Assembly: GCA_964546935.1 (NCBI GenBank)
Contig: CAZJLJ010000009.1
Coordinates: forward strand, 1-64,000
DNA length: 64,000 nucleotides
Direction of reading: 5' to 3'
Source of the DNA: JALYTY01 sp964546935
Lineage (GTDB): Bacteria > Vulcanimicrobiota > Vulcanimicrobiia > Vulcanimicrobiales > Vulcanimicrobiaceae
In this document: in pieces, positions 60,554 through 64,000 of the stretch
Numbering within the stretch: the stretch's first letter is position 1
Layout: each line of letters starts with the position of its first letter
Notes under the pieces: generated by a model
Told to the model about the DNA's origin: nothing
The model's database searches: none
Seen by the model: only the letters and a program-made list of their open reading frames with translations
Translations under genes and position numbers: made by a program

Positions 60554-62044
60554 ATGAGCACGACGGCGACAACGTCAACGAAACTGTTGATAAACGGGGA
60601 ATGGCGCGATGCCTCCTCCGGAGCAACGTACGAAGATCGTAATCCCGCCACGAATGCGGTGTTGGCCGACGTTGCCGAAGCCGCACGTGAAGACGTCGAT
60701 GCTGCAGTGCAAAGCGCGAGACGTGCATTCGACGCCGGAAAATGGGCTTCGATGCCCGCTTCGAAACGCGCGAAGGTGATCTACAAGATCGCGCAACTCA
60801 TCGCCGAGCGCGGCAACGACCTCGCGTTACTCGAAGTGCGCGACAACGGCAAATCAATCGCTACCGCAAAGGGCGAGATCGGCGCGATCGTCGACTGCTT
60901 CGAATTTTATGCCGGCGCGGTAACGAAGAATTACGGCGAAACGCTGCCGCCGCCCATTCCGACGTATCTGGCGAACACCGTTCGCGAACCCGTGGGCGTG
61001 GTCGGTGCAATCGTTCCGTGGAACTTTCCGTTGCTGCTCGCATCATGGAAGGTGGCACCGGCACTCGCCGCAGGCTGCACGATGGTGCTCAAGCCGGCAC
61101 CCTCCACTCCGCTTACGGCGTTGGAACTTGGAAAAATCGCACTCGAGGCCGGCGTGCCGGAAGGCGTTCTCAATGTCGTCACCGGTTCGGGACGTGAAGT
61201 TGGCCAGTGGATCGTCGAGCATCCGGCCATCGACAAAATTGCATTTACCGGAAGTACCGCGACGGGAAAGATCGTCGCGCAAACTGCGGCGCAGACGCTT
61301 AAACGCGTCACGTTGGAACTGGGAGGCAAATCGCCCTCAGTGATCTTCGATGATGCCGATCTCGATGCGGCGGTTGCCGGCGCGCTTTACGGTATCTATT
61401 ACAATGCGGGTCAAGCCTGCGAGGCACGTTCTCGTGTCTTGGTGCAAAATTCAATCTACGATCGCTTCGTCGCGCAATTCCTGGAACGTGCGAAACAAGT
61501 GCGGGTCGGCAATCCCGAAGATCCGCAGACGCACGTCGGCGCGATTACCATGCGCGAACAATTCGAAAAGATCAAATCCTATTGTGACATCGCGTCGAAC
61601 GAAGGCGCGCGGGCATTGATGGGCGGGACGCCGGCGAGCCTCGATGCGCCGTTTGCTGAAGGTCTTTTTTGGAACGTAAGCGCGTTTGAAGCCGATCCGG
61701 GACATCGCGTTGCGACTGAAGAGATTTTTGGACCCGTCGTGTCGTTCGTGCGCTTCGAGGACGAAGCCGAAGCCGTGAAGCTCGCCAATGCGAGCGAGTA
61801 CGGGCTTTCGGCAAGCGTGTGGTCGCAGAATATCGGGCGGGCGAACCGCGTAGCGCGCGCGATTCGCAGCGGAACGGTCGCGATCAACACACCGTATGCG
61901 GTCTTTCCGGGCGTCCCCTTCGGTGGGTATAAACAATCAGGATACGGCCGCGAATTGGGGATGGAAACAATGCGGCTGTACAGTGAGACGAAGAGCGTGC
62001 TCACGTACATCGGAGAGAAGCCGATGAACCCCTTCGGAGTATAG
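60554..62044 (+). CDS. NAD-dependent aldehyde dehydrogenase
   Basis: A 496-residue ALDH, full length. The general base Glu255 is in LELGGKSP, the nucleophile Cys289 in NAGQACEA, the NAD site in FTGSTATGKIV and VPWNFPLL. EEIFGPVV and the C-terminal GGYKQSGYGRELG are intact. It resembles betaine/aromatic aldehyde dehydrogenases. Three bp after the thiolase stop, so it belongs to the same operon and may supply acids for CoA activation. Confidence 0.92.
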   Translation: MSTTATTSTKLLINGEWRDASSGATYEDRNPATNAVLADVAEAAREDVDAAVQSARRAFDAGKWASMPASKRAKVIYKIAQLIAERGNDLALLEVRDNGKSIATAKGEIGAIVDCFEFYAGAVTKNYGETLPPPIPTYLANTVREPVGVVGAIVPWNFPLLLASWKVAPALAAGCTMVLKPAPSTPLTALELGKIALEAGVPEGVLNVVTGSGREVGQWIVEHPAIDKIAFTGSTATGKIVAQTAAQTLKRVTLELGGKSPSVIFDDADLDAAVAGALYGIYYNAGQACEARSRVLVQNSIYDRFVAQFLERAKQVRVGNPEDPQTHVGAITMREQFEKIKSYCDIASNEGARALMGGTPASLDAPFAEGLFWNVSAFEADPGHRVATEEIFGPVVSFVRFEDEAEAVKLANASEYGLSASVWSQNIGRANRVARAIRSGTVAINTPYAVFPGVPFGGYKQSGYGRELGMETMRLYSETKSVLTYIGEKPMNPFGV

Positions 62045-62066
62045 AGGACAGAACGCCATAGAACCA

Positions 62067-62381
62067 TTGCGCATAGGCCAGCACTACGACACCACCTATG
62101 GCACGTTGTGGAAAGACGGAACGTACTTTCCCCGCGGGACGCGGGTGATGGTGGTCGGCGTGCATTTGGACCAAGGGTTTTGCGTGCGCTTTCCCGCGGA
62201 GATGGACGGTGAGCCGCTGGAGACGTGGGAAGATTGGAGCGAATCGGGTTTCCTGGCGGAAGAAGGCAGCATTTCGCCGCCGGAACGGCCGCTTTCGCGC
62301 AGCGTCTTAAATGAGGCGCGAGACGTGCTCTCCGATGCTGAAGACGGCTGTCATCTTCACTTACACGAAGACGACGAGTGA
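62067..62381 (+). CDS. Small acidic protein of unknown function
   Basis: About 104 residues, acidic, with RGTRVMVVGVHLDQGFCVRFP and a His/Asp/Glu-rich end (CHLHLHEDDE). I do not recognise a family. The start is unclear: TTG at 62067 lies far (18 nt) from a GAGG, and no ATG fits. It follows the aldehyde dehydrogenase by 22 bp and may be the last gene of that operon. Confidence 0.5.
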   Translation: MRIGQHYDTTYGTLWKDGTYFPRGTRVMVVGVHLDQGFCVRFPAEMDGEPLETWEDWSESGFLAEEGSISPPERPLSRSVLNEARDVLSDAEDGCHLHLHEDDE

Positions 62382-62416
62382 TCGATTAAAGTAGCACGTT
62401 CGACGTTTCTCTGTTC

Positions 62417-62433
62417 TTAAAGATCAGTTAAAG
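62417..62433 (+). promoter_or_regulatory. TTAAAG direct repeat before receptor 3
   Basis: TTAAAG occurs at 62417 and 62428, an 11-bp period, with a third TTAAAG at 62386. An extended -10-like TGATAC begins at 62441. The array parallels those before the genes at 311, 9183 and 32259. Inferred activator site. Confidence 0.35.
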
Positions 62434-62514
62434 CACTCGCTGATACGGTAGGCACGCGTGCGTTATGCGTACGCGCATCTTTTGCTTTTCTGGAAAGAAA
62501 CGGAGAAGTTTCGA

Positions 62515-64000
62515 GTGTTTTCTCGAATCGCTCTCGTGCTTGCCGCAGTTGCTATTGCTCTTTCACCGGTCGCCGCTCGTTCGGACGAGGCGGTCGGTTT
62601 GGGTAAGACGGGCGCAATCACGGGGTCAGTCCACGCAGCCGGCGGCGCTCCCGTTGCCGGTGCTCAAATCGTCCTCAGCGGAGCGAGTGCACAGCACACC
62701 GCGACGGATGCAAACGGCCTATTCGCCTTTACGAATCTCCCAATCGGCCTTTACAAGCTGGAAGTCAGCAAAGGCGGCTATTTGCCTGCGGCAGCGCAAG
62801 ATCTCGCCGTCGTTGCCGGAAGCACGCTGAACGAAAACGTCGTTCTGCAGCAGCCGGACCTTTCATCGCTGCGAACGATCGCTACCGTGCACACCTCGAT
62901 GCACAGCTCGATCAATACGAGCGCAACGGCTGAAACGGTCGTTAGCGCGCAGCATCTGCAAGATCTCGCCAATCCACAAATCAACGAAGCGTTGCAGCAA
63001 ATTCCGGGCGTGAACATTCAACGGACCGGCAGCGCTCCTAATACATCGATCTCGATCGGCGGCGCGCAACCGTACGAGTCGCAGGTGCTGCTCGACGGCC
63101 ATCCGCTCTCGACGGGCCGCTATGGTTCGTGGATCTCGCAGTACTTCAACTCTTTCATGCTCGGCGGCATCGAAGTTGAAGTTGGTCCCGGGAACACGAC
63201 GCCGTTTGCCGGCAACGCGATCGGCGGTACCGCGAACTTCATCACGCCCTCTTATCGCGGCCGTGCTGAGACGAAGTTTGTCGTCGGTATGGACAACTAT
63301 GCGTCGCAATACGCCGACTTCTTGAAGACCGGCAAACTGGGCGACAAGTTCTCTTACGTTTTCGCAGTTGGTTACAACAGCGAAAACGGACCGTATCAAG
63401 GCAACCAAGGCTGCATCGTCAAGCCGTCAAATCCCAACCAAACGAATCTTCCGGGCAGCACCGGAATCATTCAGACGTGCGGTTCCATCGGCGCACCGCT
63501 CTTCCAAAAGGGCGAAGTGATCAAAGGTCACTACGACTTCTCGGGTTCAACCTCGCTCGAGCTCGCCTACATCGGTTCGCAGTCGGGTTTCTATCCGCAG
63601 GCTTCGTCGTACGGACAGTGGGCGGGCAACATGAAGATCGTACCCTGCATCACGGTATCCGGCGCGCAGCAGTGCACCAATCCGAACTTCTCGCAGTATG
63701 TCGGAAAAACGATCAACGGCTACATATTCTATCCCGGCTCGAACGTTTTCAACGATCAGCCGATTTGGGAAGGTCAATTCCGCACCGCGATCGGCAACAA
63801 CACGCTGTTGATTCGTCCGTACGCCGGTTCGGTGTTGCGTGACATCGACGGCGCTGGCGAAGCGCTCTATCCGAACTACTACACCGCAGCTGGAACCGAG
63901 AAATTCCAAGGCCCGTACACGACGTTCGAGCTGGACAAGCTGCATGGAACGACGGTTTCTTTCGTTCATCCGTTCGGTGACAACGACGTGACGGCGACGT
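62515..64000 (+). CDS. TonB-dependent-receptor-like protein (receptor 3), 3' end beyond the window
   Basis: At least 495 residues, open to the window end. The GTG at 62515 has GGAG 9 nt upstream and starts a signal peptide (FSRIALVLAAVAIALSPVAA). A carboxypeptidase-regulatory-like domain (GSVHAAGGAPVAGAQIVL, GLFAFTNLPIGLYKLEVSKGGY) precedes the plug (NEALQQIPGVNIQR, SQVLLDGHPLSTGRY, NAIGGTANFITP) and the first barrel strands. This plug is much closer to classical TonB-dependent receptors than those of receptors 1 and 2. Cysteines again occur in pairs (GCIV...QTC, PCIT...QQC). Confidence 0.85.
   Translation, partial: MFSRIALVLAAVAIALSPVAARSDEAVGLGKTGAITGSVHAAGGAPVAGAQIVLSGASAQHTATDANGLFAFTNLPIGLYKLEVSKGGYLPAAAQDLAVVAGSTLNENVVLQQPDLSSLRTIATVHTSMHSSINTSATAETVVSAQHLQDLANPQINEALQQIPGVNIQRTGSAPNTSISIGGAQPYESQVLLDGHPLSTGRYGSWISQYFNSFMLGGIEVEVGPGNTTPFAGNAIGGTANFITPSYRGRAETKFVVGMDNYASQYADFLKTGKLGDKFSYVFAVGYNSENGPYQGNQGCIVKPSNPNQTNLPGSTGIIQTCGSIGAPLFQKGEVIKGHYDFSGSTSLELAYIGSQSGFYPQASSYGQWAGNMKIVPCITVSGAQQCTNPNFSQYVGKTINGYIFYPGSNVFNDQPIWEGQFRTAIGNNTLLIRPYAGSVLRDIDGAGEALYPNYYTAAGTEKFQGPYTTFELDKLHGTTVSFVHPFGDNDVTAT

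Noticed and set aside
1..64000. CRISPR arrays, insertion sequences, prophage or integrase genes
   Set aside because: No direct-repeat/spacer array, transposase, integrase or phage structural gene was seen in either strand.

Overview
The window is 64 kb of a moderately GC-rich, densely coding bacterial chromosome from a draft assembly with three 100-N scaffold gaps. Several features point to a diderm: three very large TonB-dependent-receptor-like outer-membrane proteins, many lipoprotein or Sec-type signal peptides, a PBP4-type DD-peptidase, ABC-2 exporters and aerobic fatty-acid or aromatic degradation enzymes. The overall gene style fits an uncultivated lineage such as Candidatus Eremiobacterota (WPS-2): carboxypeptidase-regulatory-domain receptors, GAF-PP2C-HATPase regulators, an Ala/Lys/Arg histone-H1-like protein, and GTG/TTG starts with 1-4 bp overlaps. 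That placement is an inference from gestalt, not a phylogenetic result.

Layout. 1-4.2 kb: end of a tRNA-Thr, a secreted lipoprotein, a PhzF-family enzyme, an SRPBCC-like protein and a TetR-SDR pair. 4.3-10.4 kb: a three-domain phosphatase/kinase regulator, an orphan family-5 solute-binding lipoprotein, an APC permease, and an aquaporin (gapped) overlapping inorganic pyrophosphatase. 10.4-16.4 kb: a minus-strand operon of glutamate dehydrogenase (split by an artefactual gap), isoprenylcysteine methyltransferase-like and SDR genes; a SufS-like aminotransferase; and msrA-msrB-radical SAM. 16.5-24 kb: cell-wall enzymes (dacB, an amidase), manA, and folate genes (a pabB-pabC fusion, and a folK-folE2 fusion downstream of a thioredoxin-like gene). 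24-32 kb: HEAT protein, Ste24-like protease, amidohydrolase, Mrp/ApbC, DprA, HemL-like aminomutase and a large HTH/TPR-like regulator. 32-40.5 kb: two giant paralogous TonB-dependent-receptor-like genes in tandem. 40.6-50.9 kb: NAD(P)HX dehydratase, histidine phosphatase, RsbW-like kinase, cyclophilin, and a split ABC-2 export locus with a gamma-carbonic-anhydrase-like and a class-A beta-lactamase-like gene, interrupted on the other strand by alkA-pirin; then a Cmk-like kinase and an MFS exporter. 51-57.7 kb: a gap region, histone-H1-like gene, alpha/beta hydrolase, small membrane and YjfB-like proteins, and an Lhr helicase-PdeM phosphoesterase pair. 57.8-62.4 kb: a 3-hydroxyacyl-CoA dehydrogenase-thiolase-aldehyde dehydrogenase operon. 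62.5 kb to the end: a third receptor, cut by the window edge.

The most interesting material is the receptor system. The two tandem receptors share a 38-nt ungapped leader element (31/38 identical) followed in each by a perfect stem-loop of different sequence. Each has three helically phased direct repeats just upstream, and both are preceded by a putative HTH regulator. Their barrels carry cysteines almost exclusively as close pairs (nine and seven pairs), suggesting disulfide-stapled loops. The first receptor also carries a frameshifted fossil of the second receptor's signal-peptide coding sequence.
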